Below are positions 41,127 to 48,148 of a DNA stretch of 48,148 nt, one piece after another. The stretch comes from Pseudacidobacterium sp036264445. GTDB taxonomy: Bacteria > Acidobacteriota > Terriglobia > Terriglobales > Acidobacteriaceae. Positions within the stretch are counted from its first letter, which is position 1, and each line of letters begins with the position of its first letter. The DNA is taken from positions 1 to 48,148 of the forward strand of contig DATAQW010000317.1 in NCBI GenBank assembly GCA_036264445.1, in the 5' to 3' direction. The notes beneath the pieces were generated by a model that saw only the letters and a program-made list of their open reading frames with translations, was not told the DNA's origin and ran no database searches. The translations under genes were made by a program, and so were the position numbers.

Positions 41127-42403
41127 AAGCAATGACAGAAAAGATGAAAGCTACGTTCAGCGTGTTCGTATCTGCCGCGCTGGTGTTCGCTATCGCGGGT
41201 TGCGCAAAAAAAGAGGCCGCACAGGAAGTTCAGGTCGAGGTGCAGGCGCAGCATCCGGAGACAGGGCCGATTTCGGCGCACATTACGGCTGATGCAGTTC
41301 TTGCTCCGATTGCCCAGGCAGCAATTGCGCCGAAGATCAGCGCACCGGTAAAAAAGTTCTACGTTCAGCGCGGAGCACATGTGAAGGCAGGTCAACTCCT
41401 CGCCACACTGGAAAACAGCGATCTTGAAGCCGCCGCGCTTGACAACAAGGGCAGCTATACAGCGGCGCAGGCGGTATACGATACATCGACGCGCGCACAG
41501 GTTCCGGAAGATTATCAAAAGGCCGAACTCGATTTTGCACAAGCCAAGGCGAATCTCGACCTCAACAAGAGCATTGTAAACAGCCGCAAGCAGCTTTTTG
41601 CAGAAGGAGCAATTCCGGGACGCGATCTGGACACTGCAGTTGCAGCGCTGGTGCAGGCGCAGGCTGCGTATGATGCGGCGCAAAAACACCTTCAGTCCAT
41701 GAAGGCCGTGAGTCGCGAGGCTGCTCTGAAATCAGCGAAGGGCCAGCTGGATTCTGCAGAGGGAAAGTATCTGGGAGCTGAAGCGCAAGTAAGCTATTCA
41801 GAGATTCACAGCCCCATCGATGGAGTTGTGACTGATCGACCGCTTTTTGCAGGTGAAACAGTAGCAGCTGGTTCTACGCTTCTCACCGTCATGGATACCT
41901 CCGCGCTTCTCGCGAAGGTGCACATATCGCAGTTGCTGGCGCAAAACCTCAAAGTTGGCGATGCTGCTACGGTAACTGTTCCCGGTGTAAGTGATCCGGT
42001 TCCAGCAAAAGTGTCGCTCATCAGCCCCGCGCTTGATCCCGGAAGCACGACAGTTGAAGTCTGGTTGCGCATCGAGAATAAAAGCGGCGACCTCAAAGTG
42101 GGCACCCCAGTCCACGCCTCGATCCAGACGAAGACCATTCAGGACGCTCTGAAGGTTCCCGCATCTGCAATTCTTGCGGCGCAGGATGGCAGCAAGTCTG
42201 TCATGCTGATGGGCTCCGATGGAGTTGCGCATAAAAAGGCGGTCGAAACCGGAATTCGTGATGCTGATGATGTGCAGATTACAAGCGGACTTTCTGCGAC
42301 TGATATGGTCATCACTCAAGGAGCATACGGCCTCGACGAAGGCACCAAAGTAAAGCTGGCTTCTACGACCGGAGCAGCCGACAAGGGTGGAGACGATAAG
42401 TGA
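41123..42403 (+). CDS. RND efflux periplasmic adaptor (membrane fusion lipoprotein)
   Basis: A 426-residue HlyD/AcrA-type adaptor. The lipobox in VFAIAGCAKK makes Cys a probable lipid-anchored N-terminus. The biotinyl-lipoyl halves are APKISAPVKKFYVQRGAHVKAGQLLATLEN and YSEIHSPIDGVVTDRPLFAGETVAAGSTL, separated by a helical hairpin rich in Ala/Gln; a beta-barrel (ALLAKVHISQLLAQNLKVGD) and membrane-proximal domain follow. The GTG start at 41123 overlaps the TolC-type stop, and its own stop overlaps the RND gene as GTGA, so all three are translationally coupled. Cargo is unknown. Confidence 0.93.
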   Translation: MKAMTEKMKATFSVFVSAALVFAIAGCAKKEAAQEVQVEVQAQHPETGPISAHITADAVLAPIAQAAIAPKISAPVKKFYVQRGAHVKAGQLLATLENSDLEAAALDNKGSYTAAQAVYDTSTRAQVPEDYQKAELDFAQAKANLDLNKSIVNSRKQLFAEGAIPGRDLDTAVAALVQAQAAYDAAQKHLQSMKAVSREAALKSAKGQLDSAEGKYLGAEAQVSYSEIHSPIDGVVTDRPLFAGETVAAGSTLLTVMDTSALLAKVHISQLLAQNLKVGDAATVTVPGVSDPVPAKVSLISPALDPGSTTVEVWLRIENKSGDLKVGTPVHASIQTKTIQDALKVPASAILAAQDGSKSVMLMGSDGVAHKKAVETGIRDADDVQITSGLSATDMVITQGAYGLDEGTKVKLASTTGAADKGGDDK

Positions 42404-45400
42404 TAACTAGCTCTTCCATTTCGCGTCCTGTCCCAGCCAAAGGTTTCTGGCTATCCCGCACCGTGCGAACGGTCTTCTTTTTCGTCATCGTTTTGACGGT
42501 TACGGGTGTCTATCTTGCTTTTCAGGTGCCGATATCAGTTTTCCCTGAGACAAACTTTCCTCGTGTAGTCATCAGTATCGACAACGGTGTGATGCCTGTA
42601 GAACAAATGCAGATCACCATCACTAAGCCCATTGAAGATGCGGTGAACAGTGTTCCAGGACTGGAGACTGTGCGATCCACTACCAGTCGTGGATCGGCGG
42701 AAGTCAGCCTGTTCTTCAACTGGAACGTCGACATGTTTCACACTTTGCAACTGGTGGATGCAGCGCTTGCCAGAGTGGGGCAAACGCTGCCGCCAACAGC
42801 GCGTATCACCACCAATCGTCTTACCTTTGCTACGTTTCCAATTCTTGGTTATAGCCTGACATCTGACACCGTTTCCCAAACTGATTTATGGGAGATTGCC
42901 ACCTATGATCTAAGACCTCCATTGAACCGCGTGGCCGGCGTGAGCACAGTTACGGTGCAGGGTGGCAAGGTGCCGGAGTTTCATGTTGTTCCCGATCTGG
43001 CGCGTTTGCAGGCTTCCGGAGTGACCATCACCGATCTCGTGAATGCGGTTCAGGTATCAAACGTTATTGATTCGCCGGGTCTTTATGAAGAAAACCACCA
43101 GCTGATTCTCGGCTTGGTGGGAGCGCAAGTGCATAATGCTGCGGAACTGAGCCAGCTTGTTATTAAGACAACGCCGGGAGGCGCACCCGTGCGTGTCGCT
43201 GATGTGGCCACAGTGAAGCCTGAAACGATGCCGGTCTATACCGTTGTGACGGCGAACGGCAAGCCGGCGGTCCTGATCAACATCACAAGGCAGAATGCCA
43301 GCAATACTGTAGCAGTCGCGAATGCAGTGGCGGATGAAGTGCAACAATTGCAGAAGAAGCTTCCGCCGGGAGTAAAGCTGGCCCCGTACTATGACCAGTC
43401 GCAGCTTGTGCGCGAGAGCATTTCCAGCGTGCGCGACGCCATCCTTATCGGCCTCATCCTCGCTTGTATCATTTTGTTTTTGTTCCTGCGCGACTGGAGC
43501 TCTTCAATCGTTGCGGGACTCGTTATTCCTGTAACCGTAACGGTTACGATTATTTTCCTCCGGATGATCGGGGAAAGTTTCAACCTGATGACGCTTGGCG
43601 GTCTGGCCGCTGCCATCGGTCTGGTCATCGATGACGCTATCGTAGTTGTGGAGAACATTGTCCTGCATCGTGATTCAGGCGAGACACGCATCGATGCGGT
43701 ACGCAAGGCATTGTCAGAGATTACGCGTCCGCTGATCGGGTCGACGATTACTCCTGTTGTTGTTTTTTTACCGCTTATCTCGGTGGCAGGCGTGACAGGT
43801 AGCTTCTTCCGCGCGCTGGCGGTAACGATGACTGCGGCTTTGCTGACCTCGCTGCTGCTTGCGCTTACCTGGACGCCTGGGCTGAGCCTCGTCTTATTGC
43901 GGGAGCGGAATGATCTCACGACTACGCCTTCGAAGCATGCAGAACCTGGCCGTTTCCTGCGTCATGTGATGCGTTGGCATAGCCGTGCGTTGGAGTGGTC
44001 TCTTGCGAAGCCATGGATGCTTGCTGTTGCATGTGTTGTTCTCGTGGCCGGAACACTGGTTGCCTACAAGGGGCTCGGTACGGACCTCTTACCGGAGATG
44101 GATGAAGGCGGCTTTGTGCTTGACTACATCATGCCCGCGGGCAGCTCGCTCACAGAAACAAATCGCGTGTTGGAACATGTCGAGCAGATTTTGCGCGAAA
44201 CTCCGGAAGTGGAAAGCACTTCGCGCCGCACAGGCTTGCAAATGGGCCTCGCCGCAGTTACAGAAGCGAATACTGGAGACATCACTGTAAAACTAAAGAG
44301 TAAGAGAGATCGCGGCATTGACGAGGTGATGGAAGAAGTCCGCGAAAAGATCAAAACGACGGAACCCCAGCTGGATGTCGAGTTTACGCAGGTCCTGCAG
44401 GACATGATTGGCGACTTGTCCAACGCGCCCGAGCCAATCCAAATCAAGCTATTTGCCAATGATCAGGCGCTGCTGAGCCAGCTTGGGCCTCGCGTGGGCG
44501 ATGCTATCAGCAAAATCAAAGGAGTTGTCGATGTGCAAAACGGAATCGACAACACCATCAGTGGTCCTGCAACTAACTTCCAGGTAGATCCGGTGGTTGC
44601 AGCGCGACTTGGCTTTACGCCGACGGAAGTCTCTACAAATGCCACCAGCATTCTTGACGGAATCGCGATCAATAATCCGCTGATTGCGAATAATCGGCCT
44701 TACACCATTCGTGTTCGGCTTGGAGATGAGACGCGCACTTCGTTGGATGCGATTCAGAACACGGTCTTCAACAGCAGTTCCGGCCATACTGCAACGCTAG
44801 GATCCCTTGCGCAAATTCAGCAATTGCCGCCGCAAAATGAGATCCGTAGAGAAAATCTACAGCAGATGGTCGTAGTTACGGGGCGTCTTGAAGGCTCAGA
44901 TCTTGGAACCGCAATGGCACAGGTGCGCCAGACGGTCGATGAACTGCACCTACCTTCAAACGTGCGTGTTGAATACGGAGGCACCTACCAGGAGCAGCAA
45001 AAATCCTTCCATGACCTGATGCGAGTGCTGCTCCTTGCTCTTGCTTTGGTTTTCGGAGTGCTGCTGACGGAGTTCCGTAACTTCTCTGCTCCTGCTGCAA
45101 TTCTTGCTTCGTCCGTACTTTCGATTTCCGGTGTCGTTATCGCGTTGCTGGTTACGGGAACGACCTTTAATGTCGCATCGTTCATGGGACTCATCATGGT
45201 CATCGGCATCGTTGCCAAAAATGGCATCCTCCTGCTCGATGCCGATGAAAAATTCCGCGCTGAAGGTGTGTCTCCGAGAGAGGCGATGGTTCACGCGGCC
45301 CAGCGCCGCTTGCGTCCCATTCTTATGACCGCCATTGCAGCGGTCTGCGGGATGTTGCCGCTGGCGTTTGCGCTTGGTTCCGGCTCGCAGATGCTGCAGC

Positions 45401-45492
45401 CATTGGCCATCGCCGTCATAGGAGGTCTGTCTATCTCGCTGGTCCTCAGCCTGATCGTAACACCTGTGGTCTACTACTACCTCACCTTATGA
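42400..45492 (+). CDS. RND-family efflux pump inner-membrane permease
   Basis: A 1030-residue resistance-nodulation-division permease with twelve predicted membrane helices and two large periplasmic loops. It begins with the typical FWLSRTVRTVFFFVIVLTVTG and FPETNFPRVVIS. The proton-relay pair is Asp-Asp in IGLVIDDAIVVVENIVLHRD (TM4), as in HAE1-type drug exporters rather than metal exporters. The second half ends with FNVASFMGLIMVIGIVAKNGILLLDADEKF and PLAIAVIGGLSISLVLSLIVTPVVYYYLTL. The start GTG at 42400 overlaps the adaptor stop. Without a dedicated local repressor, the facing two-component system is the best candidate regulator. Confidence 0.94.
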   Translation: MITSSSISRPVPAKGFWLSRTVRTVFFFVIVLTVTGVYLAFQVPISVFPETNFPRVVISIDNGVMPVEQMQITITKPIEDAVNSVPGLETVRSTTSRGSAEVSLFFNWNVDMFHTLQLVDAALARVGQTLPPTARITTNRLTFATFPILGYSLTSDTVSQTDLWEIATYDLRPPLNRVAGVSTVTVQGGKVPEFHVVPDLARLQASGVTITDLVNAVQVSNVIDSPGLYEENHQLILGLVGAQVHNAAELSQLVIKTTPGGAPVRVADVATVKPETMPVYTVVTANGKPAVLINITRQNASNTVAVANAVADEVQQLQKKLPPGVKLAPYYDQSQLVRESISSVRDAILIGLILACIILFLFLRDWSSSIVAGLVIPVTVTVTIIFLRMIGESFNLMTLGGLAAAIGLVIDDAIVVVENIVLHRDSGETRIDAVRKALSEITRPLIGSTITPVVVFLPLISVAGVTGSFFRALAVTMTAALLTSLLLALTWTPGLSLVLLRERNDLTTTPSKHAEPGRFLRHVMRWHSRALEWSLAKPWMLAVACVVLVAGTLVAYKGLGTDLLPEMDEGGFVLDYIMPAGSSLTETNRVLEHVEQILRETPEVESTSRRTGLQMGLAAVTEANTGDITVKLKSKRDRGIDEVMEEVREKIKTTEPQLDVEFTQVLQDMIGDLSNAPEPIQIKLFANDQALLSQLGPRVGDAISKIKGVVDVQNGIDNTISGPATNFQVDPVVAARLGFTPTEVSTNATSILDGIAINNPLIANNRPYTIRVRLGDETRTSLDAIQNTVFNSSSGHTATLGSLAQIQQLPPQNEIRRENLQQMVVVTGRLEGSDLGTAMAQVRQTVDELHLPSNVRVEYGGTYQEQQKSFHDLMRVLLLALALVFGVLLTEFRNFSAPAAILASSVLSISGVVIALLVTGTTFNVASFMGLIMVIGIVAKNGILLLDADEKFRAEGVSPREAMVHAAQRRLRPILMTAIAAVCGMLPLAFALGSGSQMLQPLAIAVIGGLSISLVLSLIVTPVVYYYLTL

Positions 45493-45601
45493 TGAGCGCT
45501 ACATAAGCGCTGATGGCTACATAACCTGCATACTTTGGCCGACTTCACTCCAAGGTATCAATCCGAATACTGAGAGTTTCTATTTTTTCTCAAGACGGTT
45601 T

Positions 45602-46915
45602 CTATACACGGCCATTGGCATTGTCGTTGAGCGGGAAACTTGCAATGAGGCGAAGACCTGGAGAGACATTTTCCGCTTGAAGTGTCCCGCCATGCCACTG
45701 AACTCCGCGGCGAGCAATCGAAAGTCCCAGGCCAAGTCCGGATCTCTCATCGGTCGCTTTCTCTTCGCGATAGAAGGGATCAAAGATACGTTCTATCTGA
45801 TCAGGAGCAACGCCTGCCCCGAAGTCACGCACCGTGACGGTGGCATCGTCCTGATTGCGGCTGATTTGCACTTGAATGCGAGAACCCGTGGGAGAGTGGA
45901 TGATCGCGTTGCGAAGAACATTCTCCAGCACGCGCCCGATGAGGTCAGGTTTGGCATTTCGCAGCGTGACGGGAACAGAGTCAAGCTCAATTGTGACGGA
46001 GCGCGAGGCTGCTTCGAGCGTGCTGTCACGGACGACATCTTTGACGACCTGTTCCAGGTCAACGGTCTCCAAAGGAACACTATTTTCTACGGTGCTCCAA
46101 CGTTGATGGAATTCCGTGATCTCTCCCACTAATGCAGCCAGCTTTTTGGTGTTCGCTTCAATTTGTCTCAAAAGCTCATCGTCACGCTCCTGTTTTGCCA
46201 GATGTACCGCAAGTGTCAGCCTTGCCAGAGGCGCCCTAAGCTCATGAGAGATGTCCTGCAGCAGCGAGCGTTCTGTGCGGAAGCTCTGCTCGACTCTCTC
46301 GGCCATCGCATTGAAGGTTGCGGCTACCTGGCCAATCTCATCCTTGCGGCGCGAGATGACCCGCATTCCCATCTGACCATTCCCGAAGCTACTCAATGCG
46401 TCGCGAATGTGCCGCAGAGGAAAAACGAGATAGAACAACGAGAACAGGAGAAGGCCGGTTGTAACGATAATCCACAGCGCAAAATATGGCCACGTTGCCG
46501 GGCCAGTTTCATTTGTTGTTCCAAGCACTGCGAACCAAAACTGGCCATCGTCAGAAAGCTGCGCCAAATGAAGGACGCCGTGAACATATCCTCTGAACCT
46601 GCTCGCGGGAGCTGCTGGGAGGAGAGCAGCACGGGACTCTCCATTCGTGAGATCGAGTCCGTCTTTGGAGAGCAGGAAGTGCTTACCACCGAAGGCCTGG
46701 TCAAGACTGGCCATATAGTCTGTAAGAGCTTTTTGTCCACCCTCCTGAAACGCTCTCCGGGCCTGATCCAGCTCCAGGCGATCCATTGCCTCGAACGTTG
46801 GTGCGACATAGTGGTCGTAGCTCTTTTGAGCGATCACTCGCGCAACAAAATATCCGGATACCAGAGAAATAAGGTAGGCAAGACTTACTCCTACGAGGAT
46901 GGACCGTCTGAGCAC
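45602..46915 (-). CDS. Sensor histidine kinase (CpxA/EnvZ type)
   Basis: A 437-residue membrane sensor kinase. TM1 (about 5-27), a periplasmic domain of about 115 residues, TM2 (145-167), a HAMP linker (168-215), then the phospho-acceptor His224 in LLQDISHELRAPLARL. The ATP-binding domain has the N box (VLENVLRNAIIHSP), G1 (VRDFGAGVAPDQIERIFDPFYR) and G2 (RSGLGLGLSIARRGVQWHGG). The start is GTG at 46915, 5 bp after the regulator stop, with a GAGAGGA site upstream. It is co-transcribed with the response regulator and convergent with the RND operon, whose products or cargo stress it could monitor (inference). Confidence 0.93.
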   Translation of the reverse strand: MLRRSILVGVSLAYLISLVSGYFVARVIAQKSYDHYVAPTFEAMDRLELDQARRAFQEGGQKALTDYMASLDQAFGGKHFLLSKDGLDLTNGESRAALLPAAPASRFRGYVHGVLHLAQLSDDGQFWFAVLGTTNETGPATWPYFALWIIVTTGLLLFSLFYLVFPLRHIRDALSSFGNGQMGMRVISRRKDEIGQVAATFNAMAERVEQSFRTERSLLQDISHELRAPLARLTLAVHLAKQERDDELLRQIEANTKKLAALVGEITEFHQRWSTVENSVPLETVDLEQVVKDVVRDSTLEAASRSVTIELDSVPVTLRNAKPDLIGRVLENVLRNAIIHSPTGSRIQVQISRNQDDATVTVRDFGAGVAPDQIERIFDPFYREEKATDERSGLGLGLSIARRGVQWHGGTLQAENVSPGLRLIASFPLNDNANGRV

Positions 46916-46920
46916 CGCGC

Positions 46921-47607
46921 TTATGTCCTCTCGATGGCCATTGGTATAAGGTATCCGATGCCACGCACTGTCTGGATGCTGGCGGCATCTTCGCCAAGCT
47001 TTGCGCGAAGGCGACTGATGTGAACATCGAGGCTGCGATCAAAGGCATCCGGTTCGCGGTCCTGCAACGCCATCGTTATTGACTCGCGTGCCACTACCTT
47101 GCCGCGAGCTTGAAGCAACATGCAGAGCAGTTCTCCTTCGAGGGAAGTCAGTTTCACTGGATTGCCATTCGATGCGAGCTCTCGGCTTTCCGTGTTAAAG
47201 ATGTGAGAACCAAAGACAAACGCGTGACCGCGATTGCTGGTACGGTTCGTGCGCCGCAGTACGGCACGGATCCGGGACAACAGCTCATCCGGATCGCACG
47301 GTTTACAGATGTAGTCATCAGCACCTCCGTCCAAACCATGCACACGATCAGTAGACGCGATCCGAGATGTAAGCATAATGACCGGGGTGTCGTTGACCCT
47401 GCGTATCTGATGCAGAGCCGAAAATCCATCCATCTCCGGCATCGCGACATCCATCAGGATCAGATTGAAGTGTTTTCGAGAAACCTCCTGCACAGCGAGT
47501 CGTCCATTGCCACAAAGAGTGACCTCTAAACCAGCCTGCTTCAGTACCCTCGCAAGCAATTCGGCGTACTCGACGTCATCGTCGACAAGGAGTATGGAGA
47601 TCGTCAC
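46921..47607 (-). CDS. OmpR/PhoB-family response regulator (CpxR-like)
   Basis: A 228-residue response regulator. The receiver has the acidic pair in LLVDDDVEYA, phospho-acceptor Asp53 in LILMDVAMPEMDG, and the switch Lys in DDYICKPCDPDELL. The effector domain is a winged helix (VKLTSLEGELLCMLLQARGKVVARESI, SLDVHISRLRAKLGEDAASIQTVRGIGYLI). Position 47607 is GTG with AGGA about 8 bp upstream; a TTG at 47613 lies too close to that site. Its partner kinase follows after 5 bp. A direct-repeat/palindromic site at 47651-47669, 44 bp upstream, suggests autoregulation. Confidence 0.94.
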   Translation of the reverse strand: MTISILLVDDDVEYAELLARVLKQAGLEVTLCGNGRLAVQEVSRKHFNLILMDVAMPEMDGFSALHQIRRVNDTPVIMLTSRIASTDRVHGLDGGADDYICKPCDPDELLSRIRAVLRRTNRTSNRGHAFVFGSHIFNTESRELASNGNPVKLTSLEGELLCMLLQARGKVVARESITMALQDREPDAFDRSLDVHISRLRAKLGEDAASIQTVRGIGYLIPMAIERT

Positions 47608-47650
47608 AGCCAAAGTCCTGAATTAAGTGTAAATAGCCGAGCGAGGGTGC

Positions 47651-47669
47651 TTCTTAAGAATTCTTAAGA
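47651..47669. promoter_or_regulatory. Putative response-regulator binding site (palindromic direct repeat)
   Basis: Two copies of TTCTTAAGA (47651-47659 and 47661-47669) repeat with a 10-bp period, and the inner 18 bp, TCTTAAGAATTCTTAAGA, form a perfect palindrome. OmpR-family regulators bind direct repeats one helical turn apart. It lies upstream of the response-regulator start, so autoregulation is the simplest reading. Confidence 0.5.
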
Positions 47670-47708
47670 GACTACCGTTGCGCTGTGCATATGTAATATC
47701 TTTCGCGT

Positions 47709-47736
47709 ACTGACGGGGATTTAGGGCCCTGTCAGT
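47709..47736. other. Ten-base-pair hairpin of unknown role
   Basis: The arms ACTGACGGGG (47709-47718) and CCCTGTCAGT (47727-47736) pair over 10 bp with one G-U around an 8-nt loop. No T-run follows on either strand, so it is not a standard terminator. It may be part of an untranslated leader or a small RNA. Confidence 0.3.
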
Positions 47737-48148
47737 GAGAACAGGGTTACAGACTCGCTCGATCGTTGCCAATATTTTGCGGATCGCTTTCGTTCTGTAT
47801 TCCCGGAGCGAAAGAGGGTACATGCACAGACGGCAACGTAAATCAAAATGCAAACTCCTATTCATCCGTGGGCGTGAGGAGTCCTGCGCCAGCATGACGA
47901 CCGCAAAGCTGAGTTGCGGAACTGCGAAGAAAGCCGGCACCGTCACGCTTGATTCGCGAGCACCCGCAATCTTCGGACGAACAGAAGAACGGATGGACGC
48001 TGTTTTCCGGAACCTATCGCGTAGTAGCTGGAACATCCTCCACAGATGCTCCTCTCTATGAAACATTTAATATTCACTGAAATTCTCTGATGCTTGCGTG
48101 GCCCGATGAGAACGAACACGCCCGCGATCGAAAAATTTCTTCAGCAAC

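Larger units (their letters stand above)
47608..48148. other. Terminal region without a convincing gene
   Basis: Open frames on both strands exist here but their translations are basic, Arg/Ser/Leu-scattered, lack recognisable domains and have no good ribosome sites. The region holds the promoter side of the two-component operon, the palindromic repeat at 47651-47669 and a hairpin at 47709-47736. No tRNA or phage feature was recognised. Confidence 0.5.

Noticed and set aside
45571..45592. TGAGA...TCTCA between the RND permease and histidine kinase genes as a terminator
   Set aside because: Only a 5-bp stem with a 12-nt loop; too weak to call although the convergent position would fit.
46163..47023. 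A 286-codon plus-strand frame across the histidine kinase and regulator genes
   Set aside because: It is antisense to two complete, well-conserved genes and its translation has no family features.
47623..48066. Overlapping open frames on both strands in the last 500 bp
   Set aside because: The translations look like non-coding sequence (scattered Arg, Ser, Cys), without domains or good starts.
1..48148. CRISPR arrays, tRNA or rRNA genes, insertion sequences and integrases
   Set aside because: None was recognised: no regularly spaced direct repeats, no transposase or integrase-like protein, and no tRNA cloverleaf in the intergenic regions.

Overview
The window looks like a chromosomal segment of an Acidobacteriota bacterium, probably Acidobacteriaceae/Terriglobia. 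The pointers are a very large Oar-type TonB-dependent receptor with a carboxypeptidase-regulatory-like N-terminus, many Tat-exported glycosidases, GntR/LacI/IclR regulators mixed among carbohydrate genes, and a three-gene PntAA-PntAB-PntB transhydrogenase. The assignment is inferred from gene content; there is no rRNA or other marker in the window.

Layout. 1-6.6 kb: end of a homoserine dehydrogenase, then on the minus strand a PBP1b-type peptidoglycan synthase, an acyl-CoA mutase large subunit with isobutyryl-CoA-mutase-like active-site residues, and a LacI regulator. 6.7-13.8 kb: a trans-4-hydroxy-L-proline catabolic operon (epimerase, three-subunit D-hydroxyproline dehydrogenase, pyrroline-hydroxycarboxylate deaminase, alpha-ketoglutarate semialdehyde dehydrogenase) with start/stop overlaps and a divergent GntR/FCD regulator. 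14-17.8 kb: a GH105 hydrolase facing a GH95 alpha-L-fucosidase. 17.9-20.7 kb: an unassigned minus-strand cassette of three proteins, each with paired cysteines, the largest (761 aa) very Cys-rich. 21.0-27.4 kb: a plus-strand uronate run (KDG kinase, KDPG aldolase, SDR reductase, KdgF-like cupin, PL5 alginate-lyase-like enzyme, IclR regulator, GH29 fucosidase). 27.4-31.7 kb: a minus-strand run (GntR regulator, GH105 with an extra C-terminal domain, KduI, exported cupin). 32.0-36.6 kb: TonB-dependent receptor and a Tat-exported TIM-barrel isomerase-like protein. 36.6-39.5 kb: NAD(P) transhydrogenase. 39.7-47.6 kb: a TolC/adaptor/RND efflux system facing a two-component system. The last 0.5 kb holds no convincing gene.

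How it fits together. PL5 lyase and GH105 enzymes release unsaturated uronates; KdgF and KduI convert them to keto sugars; the SDR reduces to 2-keto-3-deoxygluconate; the kinase and aldolase deliver pyruvate and glyceraldehyde-3-phosphate. Two fucosidase families and the hydroxyproline operon beside this suggest use of fucose- and uronate-bearing, possibly hydroxyproline-rich, plant or algal wall material. No inner-membrane sugar importer is present. A palindrome GTACCG-N5-CGGTAC occurs upstream of the KDG kinase gene and again before the SDR gene, suggesting one regulator for the uronate run.

All statements come from reading the sequence and from family knowledge; no database search was run.
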